The notes beneath the pieces were generated by a model that saw only the letters and a program-made list of their open reading frames with translations, did no database searches and had not been told where the DNA came from. Positions 34,662-44,451 of a DNA stretch of 56,580 bases are shown in pieces. The DNA is taken from contig WRGR01000037.1 in the NCBI GenBank assembly GCA_009787085.1, positions 1 through 56,580 of the forward strand, read 5' to 3'. A program made the translations under genes and the position numbers. Position 1 is the stretch's first letter, and each line of letters begins with the position of its first letter. The DNA comes from Actinomycetes bacterium (GTDB taxonomy: Bacteria > Actinomycetota > Coriobacteriia > Coriobacteriales > UBA8131).

Positions 34662-37600
34662 CTAAAACAGGGGAACGATGAATGTCACATTCGGATTAAC
34701 CTTGCTCATCGTGAACAATTCGTCCATCAAAAACGCGATCTTGCGAGCCCACGTTGGATCAGTGGCGTACTGATGCCAGCCCCGCTGCATTACCGCGTTG
34801 GAGCGAGCCGGATCCCACTTCATGTGGTACAGCGTCGGCTGCGGATAAGCAGCGTAGGTGATGCCGCCGCTGTCACCATCCAAATCATAGCCGTAGATGT
34901 AGTGCTCAGAAATCCATTCGGCAGCGCCGTAGAGAGCCTTGTCCACCGAGTTCCAGCCGTTTTGGATAGCCAGTGTGCGACCACCGGAAAGAGGCGAGGC
35001 ATCAACCGCACCAATGCCAAAGAAGTTGTAGTAGGTTCCCGCCGGAAAAGTGCGCAGATTGCCATTGGCATCGGGAACCTTGGTTTTGCCATTATAGGTG
35101 TAGCCCTTATTGGCGCTATCGCCAAGCACCCACCGCCCCCAGCCACTCTCCAAAATGGCATGTGATAAGAAATAGGCCTCGCTAATGCCGTATTTTTGGC
35201 AGGCCGCAACGATCACTGAACCCTTGTTGTGCAGCAAGCCCGCCTTGCCGTTTGGCTGGCTGTCAACATAGGCGTTCAGTTGGGCGGCGGTGAGGCCAGA
35301 AGATCCGCGGATATTCATGAACTGATACATCCGATCACCATTGTCGTTCGGATCCACAGGATTGATCTTCTGGCCGGAACTGTTGTAATAGCCGTCTAGG
35401 CTAACCGATGCATTCTGCCAAGCAGTGAACTTAGCAAGGGTCATATTCATTTTCAGATAGGTAACCTTACCTTGGCTGACCGGACGGAAGAGCTGTGCTG
35501 TGTTGCTGCTATTGACAGTCATCAGATCAACGCTGTTGCCAGCCTTCATAGAGCCGTTATTGACAGTCAGGCTAGATTTCTTGCCGGAAATAGCGCTGAC
35601 TATACGGAAGCATCCGTTACTGGCATATTGGAAGTACCACTGTTGCCGGGCATTGTTGCCAAGATCCTCCCCTTGGATGACCGGCGCAGCACCATTGCCG
35701 TCCACGCCAGAGCTAGCAGTCTGCAAAGTCATCCCAGAACCAATGTTAGCAATACGATAGCTGCCATTGGACAAAGCCGTGACATTGAAGTGCAACGCAA
35801 GCGATCCGTCATTGGCGGCAATGCCCAATTGGTTGCCTGCCGCAGTAGCACCGTTAAGGTTGCTCAAGAACATAGAGCTGCCCGAGTAGCAAGAAAAATT
35901 GTAAATGCCCGCCGGCAAAGGCGAGATGGTGGCTACGGACAACTTCAAATTGGTCTTGGTGTTGGAAGCTGCCAAACCCACAGCAGCGCCCTTGGCCACA
36001 CTGCCATTGCTGGTGTTTAAGAACTTTTTCGCAGAGAGGTTATATAAACGAACATAGCCATTGCCTGCCAGATAGACTTTCCATTTCTGGGTGTTATCCC
36101 CGGTTTTCCTATAAAACCCTAACTTGCCACTACCATTAGGATCAACGCCAAGCAGCAGACCGCTGCTCATCGATTCGACAGTGTAGGTCTCATTGCCAAC
36201 CTTGGTGATGTTAAGGCGCTGGTAGAGAAGATCTTGACGACTGGCTATTGCTGCTGGCGAGCCATTGGCGCTCCTGTCGCCAGATATCTCTACCCTATTG
36301 CCATTGCTCACCGAAAGCGAGCTTGACCCGTTATTCAAAAGGCTCGTGGCCTGCATCGACCAAAGCTGGTTGCTCTTGCCCGTATACTTGGCAATAGTGA
36401 CCGGGGTTTTGTTCGGGTACTTGCCCTTTATAGCATTGGCGTTGAGCGCTAGGCCGCTGTATGCCAAACGGAGCACATAGCGTCCGTCTGATGCTTTGGT
36501 GATCGACCAGAGTTGGGTGGCCTTGTTGCCGTTGGTGTACTGAATAACTTTACTCCCCGCCGCAGTACCGCCCCCGGCAACACTGAGTATCTTGCCAGAG
36601 TGCGCCGCAGCAATCTTGTAGTATCCGCTGTTCGGCTGATAAGCGACGATGAATTCTTGCCCCCACCCGTTATACTTGCTCGTTGAACGGCTGTAAAGGT
36701 CAAGGCTTGCCTTGTTGGCCAGCGATGACGATGCAACTTCAAGGTATTTGCTTGGCCCGGCCTTGGGGCGGAACACATAGGTGCCATCGGCAACGGTTGC
36801 CCCTATAGCTTTAGCCAAGAACTGCTGTGACTTCTTATCCTTTGTATAAAGACCAAGAACCAGCCCGGTGCCATTGGCTTTTGAGGCACCCTTGACATCG
36901 ATGCAGTACTTGCTGTTTATCTTAGAAACCAGCAGATAATTGCCATTAGGAAGTTTTTTCACCGCCCAACGTTGGTTCGACTTACCGCTATCCTTATATT
37001 GGATTATAGCCGCCCCCGGCTGAGCCTTGGTACCGCCATTGGCAGTCACCACCAAACCGGAGTTGACGTTTACAATGCGGCAATAGCCATCGCTGGTCGC
37101 CTCAAAGCGGAATCTCTGGCTTGATCCACCATAGTAGCTGTAAAGGATTGCCAAAGCCCTGGATGCGGATGACGAGCTCGAAATATCCAACATCTGCTTA
37201 CGATTCGGATCCAGTGCGGTCATCAGAAGCATCACCTTGCCATTGAAGGAAGCGGTAACGGTCGTTATGGTGCCCGCAGCCGCCGGAGCAACTGTACTGC
37301 CCGCAGCCGCCGGCGCAATCGCAGTAGACTTGGCAGCGGGTGCAGCAGTGGCACTGCTGGCCGCTGGCGGTGTTGCGGCGGGCGGCGCGGCGGGAGCAGG
37401 ACTGCTGACAGCATCGTCCTTGGCTGCCGGTGCCGACGGAGCTACAGGCGTTGCCACTTCGGCAGCAGACGCGGCGTTCGAAGGGGCTTGTTCGGGCGCC
37501 GTAGCTTGGCTGCCGCTGTTAATGCTTGCCTGACTGTCGCCCACAACATCAGCCTGAACTGGACGAAGATCATCGGCCCAAGCCGTCGGCATCACGCCAA

Positions 37601-37742
37601 AGCTCAAAAGCAACGAGAGCAGAACCACGAAAACGCTCCTCGAAAGACATCGGTCAGCATCGCCATGTCGTGATGTAGGCAAAGTCACCTTGACCGCCTT
37701 TTGCCCAGCTCCCTTATTTGGCCTATTCAACTGTTTGCGCAT
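34662..37742 (-). CDS. Secreted N-acetylglucosaminidase with ricin-type lectin repeats
   Basis: Predicted exported peptidoglycan hydrolase of the glucosaminidase (GH73-like) family. A long basic N-terminus and signal peptide (VFVVLLSLLLSFGVMPTAWA) is followed by an Ala/Pro/Ser-rich linker (about 60-160), four or more ricin-type beta-trefoil-like repeat units (about 165-770, with recurring QRW/QLW and GxYxI/V patterns), and a C-terminal catalytic domain (about 790-1015). The likely catalytic Glu865 lies in LSHAILESGWG, with YYNFFGIGA downstream. No LPXTG or membrane anchor is visible, so attachment would be by the lectin repeats. It probably cleaves wall glycan during growth or separation. A ricin-type protease lies upstream. 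ORF begins with MRKQ; the true start may be somewhat later. Confidence 0.85.
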   Translation of the reverse strand: MRKQLNRPNKGAGQKAVKVTLPTSRHGDADRCLSRSVFVVLLSLLLSFGVMPTAWADDLRPVQADVVGDSQASINSGSQATAPEQAPSNAASAAEVATPVAPSAPAAKDDAVSSPAPAAPPAATPPAASSATAAPAAKSTAIAPAAAGSTVAPAAAGTITTVTASFNGKVMLLMTALDPNRKQMLDISSSSSASRALAILYSYYGGSSQRFRFEATSDGYCRIVNVNSGLVVTANGGTKAQPGAAIIQYKDSGKSNQRWAVKKLPNGNYLLVSKINSKYCIDVKGASKANGTGLVLGLYTKDKKSQQFLAKAIGATVADGTYVFRPKAGPSKYLEVASSSLANKASLDLYSRSTSKYNGWGQEFIVAYQPNSGYYKIAAAHSGKILSVAGGGTAAGSKVIQYTNGNKATQLWSITKASDGRYVLRLAYSGLALNANAIKGKYPNKTPVTIAKYTGKSNQLWSMQATSLLNNGSSSLSVSNGNRVEISGDRSANGSPAAIASRQDLLYQRLNITKVGNETYTVESMSSGLLLGVDPNGSGKLGFYRKTGDNTQKWKVYLAGNGYVRLYNLSAKKFLNTSNGSVAKGAAVGLAASNTKTNLKLSVATISPLPAGIYNFSCYSGSSMFLSNLNGATAAGNQLGIAANDGSLALHFNVTALSNGSYRIANIGSGMTLQTASSGVDGNGAAPVIQGEDLGNNARQQWYFQYASNGCFRIVSAISGKKSSLTVNNGSMKAGNSVDLMTVNSSNTAQLFRPVSQGKVTYLKMNMTLAKFTAWQNASVSLDGYYNSSGQKINPVDPNDNGDRMYQFMNIRGSSGLTAAQLNAYVDSQPNGKAGLLHNKGSVIVAACQKYGISEAYFLSHAILESGWGRWVLGDSANKGYTYNGKTKVPDANGNLRTFPAGTYYNFFGIGAVDASPLSGGRTLAIQNGWNSVDKALYGAAEWISEHYIYGYDLDGDSGGITYAAYPQPTLYHMKWDPARSNAVMQRGWHQYATDPTWARKIAFLMDELFTMSKVNPNVTFIVPLF

Positions 37743-37891
37743 AAAGTACTCCGAATTCAGGTTCTGCGGGCTGCCGCCTTGTTTTCTGCATTAAAACGCC
37801 CTACCCAGCTTGACAACACTCAAAAACCGTCGAGAGGAAATGAATACTCACTCTCACCCTAGACAACCTAGTATACACTAAATTGCCGACT

Positions 37892-37913
37892 GGCATCTCC
37901 CTAGGGAGATGCC
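37892..37913 (-). terminator. Perfect palindrome just after the protease gene
   Basis: A 22-base perfect palindrome (GGCATCTCC-CTAG-GGAGATGCC) 7 bases beyond the protease stop. It can form a stem on either strand; the T-run on the minus strand is weak (AATTTAG), so termination strength is doubtful. Confidence 0.5.
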
Positions 37914-37920
37914 GGCTTGG

Positions 37921-40890
37921 TCAGCCGACTTTAGTCAGCGTCCAGAGCTGCTCGTAGCTCTCTTGCCAGCCCCAGACAATAGTCGGTGTACCCAAGGCTT
38001 TAGATGCCCCCAGCACAGCCATCGCCAGTCCAGACGGGGCGCTACGGATGGAGTAACGATTTGAGGATTCCTTTTTAATATTCCACTGCAAGTCCAGCGC
38101 ACTGCCGAAATTGGCTTGGACAACTTGCGACCCTGCCTTGGTGACGGTGTTCTTTTCGACAGCCAGCACCTTCTTGGAATGCATCGCCGTGATGGTGTAA
38201 TAACCGGTCGTGGGGTGGTAGGTCAATTTGAAGCGCTGCTCTGCTTGTCCGGAAGCTGTCCAGCTGATCAACTCGGCACCTACCGCCTTGGAGCATCCGG
38301 ACACGCCCAAGTACCTCTTGGTGGCAACACTGCGCACCGTCACTATAGTGCCCGATGGCACATCAGGACTGATTTCGACAAGCGTGAATTCTTGGCATTT
38401 ATCCGTTGTTGATACGCTGGCGAGCTGCAGGGCAGCACCATTTTTAGTGCTGTTGTTCAAGATGTCCAGACAATAACCGCTGGACAAGGCCGATACCAGC
38501 CGATAGCTGCCGTTAGGCTGAACCAGCAGCCAGAAGCGCTGTGCCCGTGACCCGGACAGGCCCTTGGACTGAACCATCGCCGCACCCGCAACGGCTTTGT
38601 TGCCATTGACGGTCAAATACAACCCGGAGTTCACGTTTTTCAAGGTATAACTGCCATCCGCCGTTCGCGCAAGGTAGAAACGTTGGCTGGCCTGGCCGAT
38701 ACACTTGGCCAGCGTGATCGGAGCCTTAGATGTTTTGGAGCCTCCTTTTACACCAAAGCTCATATTGGCCTTGGAGGCCGGCCAGATCTTCACCACCCGT
38801 TTGTCAAAGTCTGCGGCAACAGCAACACTGACGATGCCAGTGGTGGTGGAAGCACTTCTTGCGACAGACCCCGAAACCGTATTCGTCACCTTACAGTAAT
38901 AGTAGGTCACGCCGACCTTTGTAGTCAGCGGGCTGTAAGTTGCTGATACAGCCCCGGTTAGCGCTTTGGCACCGCTGGCAGTGCAAGCGCTGTTGGAATA
39001 CCACTGATAGCTCAATTTCCCGTTTGCAACCACTCCCACCTTAACACTTAGAGCTGCTGCCGGGCGGCCTTTGATAGCGCTGCCAGAAACCGGCTGCGAG
39101 AGTATTTTCGGAGAAAGCACGACCGTATTGGCATCCGTATTAGTATCCGGGGAACCAGGATTCGATGAGCCGCCGCCAGAGCCTACCTCGTCGCTGTTGC
39201 CACCGGCGGATACTTGGCCGCTGTTGGCACCAACACTGCCATTGCCGGTGCTGGCCGCATTGAATATCTTGGCCGCAGCCAAGGCCTTCTCTAGATTCAG
39301 TAGGCCGTACCCGAAGAAATCGTCACGCCCCGGGGTGTCCAGTTTCCCGCATATACCGTCTTCGGCAGTGGAACAGAGGATGTTTTGGACATCGCTGGGA
39401 GTGAAGTTAGGGTTGACCGCAAACACTAAAGCAGCGGCACCGGCCACGAACGGGCAGGACATGGAGGTTCCATACATTCCCATAACCCCAGAGTCGCTGG
39501 CATAGCTCAGGGAAAGTATCGAGCCGGTGGCATCCCCACCGGGCGCCGCAATATTCTTGGCTGGGTTGTGGTCACTATAGGAGGCATGGGTCAAAGCCTT
39601 AGTCACGGCTGTGACCGAAAGCACAGCATCCCAATCGCTCGGATACATCGCGGCGGTAGGAGTGCTGTCGGAAACGCTGGAGTTCCCTGCCGCAGCCACC
39701 GTCAATATGCCCAGCTGCCGGGCATCCTCTATTTTTGACCGGAGCACGACATCGTTTGGACTGCAACCGCCAAGGCTTAGGTTGACAACCTTGATGTTAG
39801 CCTCCGAAAGATGCCGTATCAAATAATCATAGGCCTTATTCAAAAGCGCTGAGGTGGTGCAAAGCGACTGGCTGGTTTGGCCGTTCGTAGTGGCTTGCGC
39901 GACATAGAACACCCTGATTGGCAGTACCTTGACAAGATTTGTGCCAATGCCAGCAATACCTAAACTGTTATTGGCCTCAGCGGCAATCAAGCCAGAAACA
40001 TGGGTACCGTGACCGCCTTGGCCAGACACAGCCAAGTCCCCACAGTTAAGCGGGTATATAGAGGACTGCTCCAGCGGCACACCTTCTACTGCGTCCCAAG
40101 CAAGGAAGGAGCCCGACAAGCCCTTGGCCAAGTTGTTACGGATATCCTTATGGGTCAGCCTTGTCCCCGTATCGACTACGGCCACAGTAACTGGCTTGAC
40201 CCCGGTGCTTAACAAGTCCCAAGCATCGAGCGCATGCACAGCACCAAGCCCCCATTGGCTTGAGACATAGGCATCGTTGGGGTTAGACAAAGGCCCACCG
40301 GGACTGTCATTGGCGAGTTCGGCGGCAAGTTCCAAGCTGTCACCATTATTAAAGTCGGTGAGTTGGTAGCAGTAATTCGGCTGAACATAGAGAACATCGT
40401 CGTTGTTTGCCGCTGCCACCATGGCCATGTCCAGTGAGACGTCCTCAGGCAAGGTGAGAACAACGCTGCTCTGCCCGTCGGCCTCCGAAATAAGCTCGGC
40501 CTCCGTAGCACATTGTTCAGATGACACAGCATCAACGCTGGCAATTACTGACTCAATCATATCGAAGGTTTCGCTGTCGCCCGACTCAACAGTTTTCATG
40601 ATCGTGATCATCTGGTCTGGGACGTAGGTTGTCGAACCCGTCGGTAGGGGCGCGGCAACACCAGCATCTTGGGCGGCTCGAAGGCTGGAGAAGCGCTTGC
40701 CTAGCCTACCAGCAGATGTGCCACCCAAAACCGGCTGTTTGTTCTTAACCGAAGAAGCAGATGCGCTCGGAGCTGGCTGTGCGGCCTCTGAATCAGAACC
40801 CGAAGCGGCAGCAACCCCTTGCGACGGCACTAAAACCGCCACAAGCAACCCGCTAAGCAAAAGCGCGATGACACTCCTAGAGATACGCAT
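37921..40890 (-). CDS. Secreted subtilisin-like protease with ricin-type repeats
   Basis: Extracellular S8 serine protease. Signal peptide 1-28, a pro-region (about 85-180, with an inhibitor-like VVLTLPEDVSLDMAMVAA), and a catalytic domain with Asp240 (VAVVDTGT), His297 (GHGTHVSG), oxyanion Asn403 (AAAGNS) and Ser476 (YGTSMSCPF). After the catalytic domain come a Gly/Ser/Asn linker, an Ig-like domain (about 600-690, YQWYSNSACTASG), then ricin-type beta-trefoil repeats (about 695-989, with QRFYL, QRFWL, QRFKL and QLWTL ends). The repeats resemble those of the neighbouring glucosaminidase, so both may bind the same wall or host glycan. No wall anchor was seen. 989 residues; ATG start with a normal n-region. 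Confidence 0.9.
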   Translation of the reverse strand: MRISRSVIALLLSGLLVAVLVPSQGVAAASGSDSEAAQPAPSASASSVKNKQPVLGGTSAGRLGKRFSSLRAAQDAGVAAPLPTGSTTYVPDQMITIMKTVESGDSETFDMIESVIASVDAVSSEQCATEAELISEADGQSSVVLTLPEDVSLDMAMVAAANNDDVLYVQPNYCYQLTDFNNGDSLELAAELANDSPGGPLSNPNDAYVSSQWGLGAVHALDAWDLLSTGVKPVTVAVVDTGTRLTHKDIRNNLAKGLSGSFLAWDAVEGVPLEQSSIYPLNCGDLAVSGQGGHGTHVSGLIAAEANNSLGIAGIGTNLVKVLPIRVFYVAQATTNGQTSQSLCTTSALLNKAYDYLIRHLSEANIKVVNLSLGGCSPNDVVLRSKIEDARQLGILTVAAAGNSSVSDSTPTAAMYPSDWDAVLSVTAVTKALTHASYSDHNPAKNIAAPGGDATGSILSLSYASDSGVMGMYGTSMSCPFVAGAAALVFAVNPNFTPSDVQNILCSTAEDGICGKLDTPGRDDFFGYGLLNLEKALAAAKIFNAASTGNGSVGANSGQVSAGGNSDEVGSGGGSSNPGSPDTNTDANTVVLSPKILSQPVSGSAIKGRPAAALSVKVGVVANGKLSYQWYSNSACTASGAKALTGAVSATYSPLTTKVGVTYYYCKVTNTVSGSVARSASTTTGIVSVAVAADFDKRVVKIWPASKANMSFGVKGGSKTSKAPITLAKCIGQASQRFYLARTADGSYTLKNVNSGLYLTVNGNKAVAGAAMVQSKGLSGSRAQRFWLLVQPNGSYRLVSALSSGYCLDILNNSTKNGAALQLASVSTTDKCQEFTLVEISPDVPSGTIVTVRSVATKRYLGVSGCSKAVGAELISWTASGQAEQRFKLTYHPTTGYYTITAMHSKKVLAVEKNTVTKAGSQVVQANFGSALDLQWNIKKESSNRYSIRSAPSGLAMAVLGASKALGTPTIVWGWQESYEQLWTLTKVG

Positions 40891-41123
40891 GTCTATTCAA
40901 TAACGCTCACTCTCTGGGGCTATCGAGATACTATAAGGCGAGTTCGTAAACGAGGCACCACGAACTTGCTTCTCACAAAGCAGCTTTCGTCAGCCCCAAA
41001 TTCAAACCCCTATTAGCGACAGTATACATCACCAAGAGCATCAGGCACAAGATCATTTTCTCGAAGTCTGCTGCCTCGCCAGTCGTCAACCTCTCATACC
41101 GCTGGTAAGGGTATAAAAATTAC

Positions 41124-42593
41124 TTACAGCTCAGCGATCTCCGTGCCGGCACGCTGTTGGGCCTGCTTAGCTGTGCGCATCAAAAACTCAGTGTTATTCT
41201 GGGTTTGCTTGAGACTTTTGATCAACATCTCCATGGCCCGTTCAGTGTTGCCCATGTTCGCCAATATCCGCCGGACGGCCCAGATCAACGGTGCTTCCTG
41301 ACCGTCTAACAGTAGCTCTTCTTTACGGGTGCCGGAGGCCACCGGATCAATGGCCGGGAATATGCGACGATCGGCCAAGTCACGGTCAAGCCGCAGCTCC
41401 ATGTTACCGGTACCCTTGAACTCCTCGAAGATCACCTCGTCCATCTTTGACCCGGTCTCGATCAGGGCACTGGCCAGAATGGTCAGAGAGCCGCCGCCCT
41501 CGATGTTGCGGGCAGCACCCAAGAAGCGCTTGGGTGGGTACAAAGCCGTAGAGTCCACGCCACCAGAAAGAATACGGCCACTGGCCGGCTGGGCGAGGTT
41601 GTAGGCACGCGCCAAACGGGTGATGGAATCCAGCAATATCACCACATCCAAACCCGATTCCACTAGGCGCTTGGCCCGTTCAATAACCAACTCAGCCACG
41701 GCGATGTGATTCTCTGAGGGCATGTCAAAGGTCGATGAGATCACCTCGCCTTTGATGGAGCGCTCCATGTCTGTGACTTCCTCCGGACGCTCGTCAACCA
41801 ACAGGCACATCAAGTGGACTTCCGGGTTGTTGACACTGATGGCAGCGGCAACGTCCTTCAATATGGTGGTCTTGCCAGCCTTCGGCGGCGACACGATAAG
41901 GCCGCGCTGCCCCATGCCAATGGGAGCCACCAAATCGATGACCCGAGCGGTGATCGCCTCTGAGCCATGCTCCATGACCAAGCGCTGATCGGGATATACG
42001 GGAGTCAGGTCGGCAAAGCGGCGGCGATCCCGGGCAGCCTCGACCGACAGGCCGTTGACCAAGTTGATGCGGTGCAGGGCGGCAAACTTCTCGTTATCCC
42101 GCGCCGGGCGGAGCTGTCCAGACACCAAATCGCCTTTGCGCAAGCCGTTACGGCGGATCAGGGACATACCCACATAGACATCGTTTTCGCCGGGCAAGTA
42201 GCCAGAAGCACGTAAGAAACCGTAGCCCTCCGGAAGCAGGTCCAAAACGCCCTCGCAGTCCACAAAGCCCTCGGCCTTGATCATGGCGTTCAACACCGCC
42301 TCGATCAGATCGTCTTTCTTCCTGACCTTGGTTATGTCCAACTCCAGCTCAGCGGCTTTCTCCCGCAGCTCGACCACCTTCATGGCAGCCAACAGCTCTC
42401 GGTTGGCTTGGGGCTGGACCTGTTCGCGGTTGCTATAGGGCTGGCGACGCTGGCGGCGGTTGGCCTGCTGGTAGCTGTTCTTGCCGTGGTTGTTGGAATT
42501 GTTCGAGCCACCGCCATTGCCGCTGGCAGAGCCATTGCGACGGGGCTTTGATGCTCGTTCGGTGTCGTTTCTGACCATGGTCTTCTCCGTCAT
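41124..42593 (-). CDS. rho: Transcription termination factor Rho
   Basis: Hexameric RNA helicase that ends transcription. A 60-residue N-terminal Asn/Gly/Arg-rich stretch ([16 protein letters not shown] and [10 protein letters not shown]) precedes the Rho-N helix ([24 protein letters not shown]), an insert typical of high-GC Gram-positive Rho. The RNA-binding cold-shock fold shows [15 protein letters not shown]. The ATPase has Walker A PPKAGKTT, Walker [17 protein letters not shown], and the [22 protein letters not shown]-loop region. The start ATG at 42593 overlaps the fsa stop as ATGA; an ATG 15 bases later with GGAG at better spacing is an alternative. About 489 residues. Confidence 0.95.
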   Translation of the reverse strand: MTEKTMVRNDTERASKPRRNGSASGNGGGSNNSNNHGKNSYQQANRRQRRQPYSNREQVQPQANRELLAAMKVVELREKAAELELDITKVRKKDDLIEAVLNAMIKAEGFVDCEGVLDLLPEGYGFLRASGYLPGENDVYVGMSLIRRNGLRKGDLVSGQLRPARDNEKFAALHRINLVNGLSVEAARDRRRFADLTPVYPDQRLVMEHGSEAITARVIDLVAPIGMGQRGLIVSPPKAGKTTILKDVAAAISVNNPEVHLMCLLVDERPEEVTDMERSIKGEVISSTFDMPSENHIAVAELVIERAKRLVESGLDVVILLDSITRLARAYNLAQPASGRILSGGVDSTALYPPKRFLGAARNIEGGGSLTILASALIETGSKMDEVIFEEFKGTGNMELRLDRDLADRRIFPAIDPVASGTRKEELLLDGQEAPLIWAVRRILANMGNTERAMEMLIKSLKQTQNNTEFLMRTAKQAQQRAGTEIAEL

Positions 42594-43291
42594 GCTTGGC
42601 TCACTTTCTCCCAATCGCGCACAAAAGCCTCCATGCCTTTGCTGGTTAACGGATGCTCTAGGCATTTCCGCAGCACGTTGAAGGGGACTGTAGCAATGTC
42701 AGCGCCGACCAAAGCCGCTGCGCTAACATGCTGGACGGTGCGGATAGAGGCTGCAATAATCTCTGGGGCCTGCTGTAGGCTGCCTCCCACAGGCTCAGCT
42801 ATGCCAGCATCGCGCCAGTCATAGTTGGTCAAAGCATCGATAATCGCCTGAAGCTCTCCGATGCCGTCTCCGCCGATATCATCAAAACGACCGACGAAGG
42901 GGCTAAGAAAACGGGCACCAGCACGGGCAGCCATGACGGCTTGGGGCACAGAGAAAATCAGGGTCATGTTCACTGAAATGCACTCGTCGGCCAAAACACG
43001 ACAGGCCGCCAGCCCAGCGGTCGAAACAGGTATCTTGACCACCACGTTGGGGGCAAGAGCGGCCAGCTGGCGGCCTTCCCTGATTATGTCGTCGCGACAG
43101 GTGGATATCGCCTCAGCCGATACTGGGCCTTTGGTGACCTTGCAGATACGCTGGATATGAGCCGGGAAGTCGGCTACTCGACCGCCGATCTTAGCATAAA
43201 GGCTAGGATTGGTGGTCACTCCGGCTAACACTCCCCAACTTGCCGCCTCTTCGATCTCTGCGAGGTCGGCCGTGTCCACGAAAAATTTCAA
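42590..43291 (-). CDS. Transaldolase / fructose-6-phosphate aldolase family protein
   Basis: Schiff-base aldolase of the TalC/FSA subfamily acting on sugar phosphates. MKFFVDTADLAEIEE, GVTTNPSL and Lys86 in VVVKIPVSTAGL (the Schiff-base residue) are present; FSPFVGRFDDIGGDG closes the barrel. 233 residues fits the short (~220) family; transaldolase or F6P aldolase activity cannot be separated here. The start is TTG with GAGAGGAA upstream. Coupled to rho by an ATGA overlap. A promoter with a palindrome covers the -35 region. Confidence 0.92.
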   Translation of the reverse strand: MKFFVDTADLAEIEEAASWGVLAGVTTNPSLYAKIGGRVADFPAHIQRICKVTKGPVSAEAISTCRDDIIREGRQLAALAPNVVVKIPVSTAGLAACRVLADECISVNMTLIFSVPQAVMAARAGARFLSPFVGRFDDIGGDGIGELQAIIDALTNYDWRDAGIAEPVGGSLQQAPEIIAASIRTVQHVSAAALVGADIATVPFNVLRKCLEHPLTSKGMEAFVRDWEKVSQA

Positions 43292-43388
43292 TTCCGCATT
43301 TCCTCTCTTGGTTCTGTACGCTTAGTGCTTGGATTATTTCCAGGAACGGATGAACTATAGCGATGTGTAAACGGGATTTTACGAAAAC

Positions 43389-43419
43389 ACTATAACACAT
43401 TGACCGCTTTTGCGGTCAA
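43389..43419 (-). promoter_or_regulatory. Predicted promoter and overlapping palindrome for fsa-rho
   Basis: Minus strand -35 TTGACC (43419-43414) and -10 TTATAG or TATAGT (43395-43389) at 18-19 bases. The -35 is part of a perfect inverted repeat TTGACCGC/GCGGTCAA with a 4-base loop (43400-43419), a candidate repressor site. Confidence 0.5.
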
Positions 43420-43518
43420 GTCGTCGTGAATTCGGGTGCAGGCCGGGCGCAGGCCGAGCACAAGCCACCGCCCGCCGGAAGCTACTGGCCGCTTGCGCCC
43501 CCATACTTGACTACTCCC

Positions 43519-44451
43519 TTACTTGGCAAACAGCCCTCTGGCCGGATTCGTGCGCTCACAAGGAGTGCCGCATTGGCATTTGCCGCAACCATAGTAGGGT
43601 GTCGGAAACTTGGCCTTACTGCGGTCAAGCATCTTGGCACAGCGATGGTCATCCTTCTCGTGTGGCCCGTGAATGGCGGCCACCGGACATTTCTTAGCAC
43701 ACTTGCCGCATTGGATGCAGTACTCCAGAGGGCCGTGATAGTCAGGAAGCGTAGGCTCGGCTTGCCAGGAGGTGACGATGGAGAATATCCGGCCAGCAGT
43801 GCCCCTCTCGGTGATCAGCCCCTTGGAGAGGCCGAAGGTTCCCAGCCCGCAAACATAGCCAACATGGCGCTCTGACCAGTTGCTCGTAAAGTGTGGCAGC
43901 CGCCGGTCAGCGGAGTTCTCCCAAAAGCGCAGTTCGCCAGCCGGGTACAGAGCTTCAAAACCATGGTCTTGGAGAAACTCACAGAGCGCCGAGGCCAGCT
44001 TGGCCAATATCGCCTGACCTTCGATGCGCCCGTGCAGCCATGGCCACGACGGATAGCCGCGACTGCGGTTCGATTCCGGAATCGTTACATCGAAGGGCAA
44101 AAAGCAGGCTATTACGGTTTGGGCGCTAGCCAGCCATTCCTTTGGCGGCGTCAATTGCAGGTGAACTTTTGGCATATCCCGCAGACTGATCAGCAACTGG
44201 TTATCGACACTGCCGTAGGCGATTAGCGGCTCGGTATCGTATATCTGCCAACTGTCAGAGGCTGCCGCAGCTTCAGGACTGCCAGTACCAGTGTGGATCG
44301 CCCCCTGGGGCGCCGACGCTGTTGAAGTACCCGGTATAGCCGAAGAACTCGACCCGTTACCTCTGATATCGAAACGAACACTGTTGGCTTCAGATGCCAA
44401 AAAATTCCGCACGAAGCCATCGATTGATGCTTTATCCATAATCTCCACCAT
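43519..44451 (-). CDS. 4Fe-4S protein related to epoxyqueuosine reductase
   Basis: Predicted iron-sulphur reductase resembling the C-terminal half of QueG. The core has GYVCGLGTFGLSKGLIT and a ferredoxin-type cluster motif CIQCGKCAKKCPVAAI, followed by a second Cys cluster YYGCGKCQCGTPCERTNP that ends the protein. The N-terminal third carries a low-complexity Ser/Ala/Thr-rich insert (about 30-65). 310 residues is shorter than QueG (~380), so it belongs to the related 'double 4Fe-4S cluster' family of unknown substrate rather than to QueG proper. The frame begins at ATG 44451; a second ATG at 44439 with GGTGGAG upstream is an alternative. Monocistronic, between fsa and the polysaccharide locus. 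Confidence 0.78.
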   Translation of the reverse strand: MVEIMDKASIDGFVRNFLASEANSVRFDIRGNGSSSSAIPGTSTASAPQGAIHTGTGSPEAAAASDSWQIYDTEPLIAYGSVDNQLLISLRDMPKVHLQLTPPKEWLASAQTVIACFLPFDVTIPESNRSRGYPSWPWLHGRIEGQAILAKLASALCEFLQDHGFEALYPAGELRFWENSADRRLPHFTSNWSERHVGYVCGLGTFGLSKGLITERGTAGRIFSIVTSWQAEPTLPDYHGPLEYCIQCGKCAKKCPVAAIHGPHEKDDHRCAKMLDRSKAKFPTPYYGCGKCQCGTPCERTNPARGLFAK

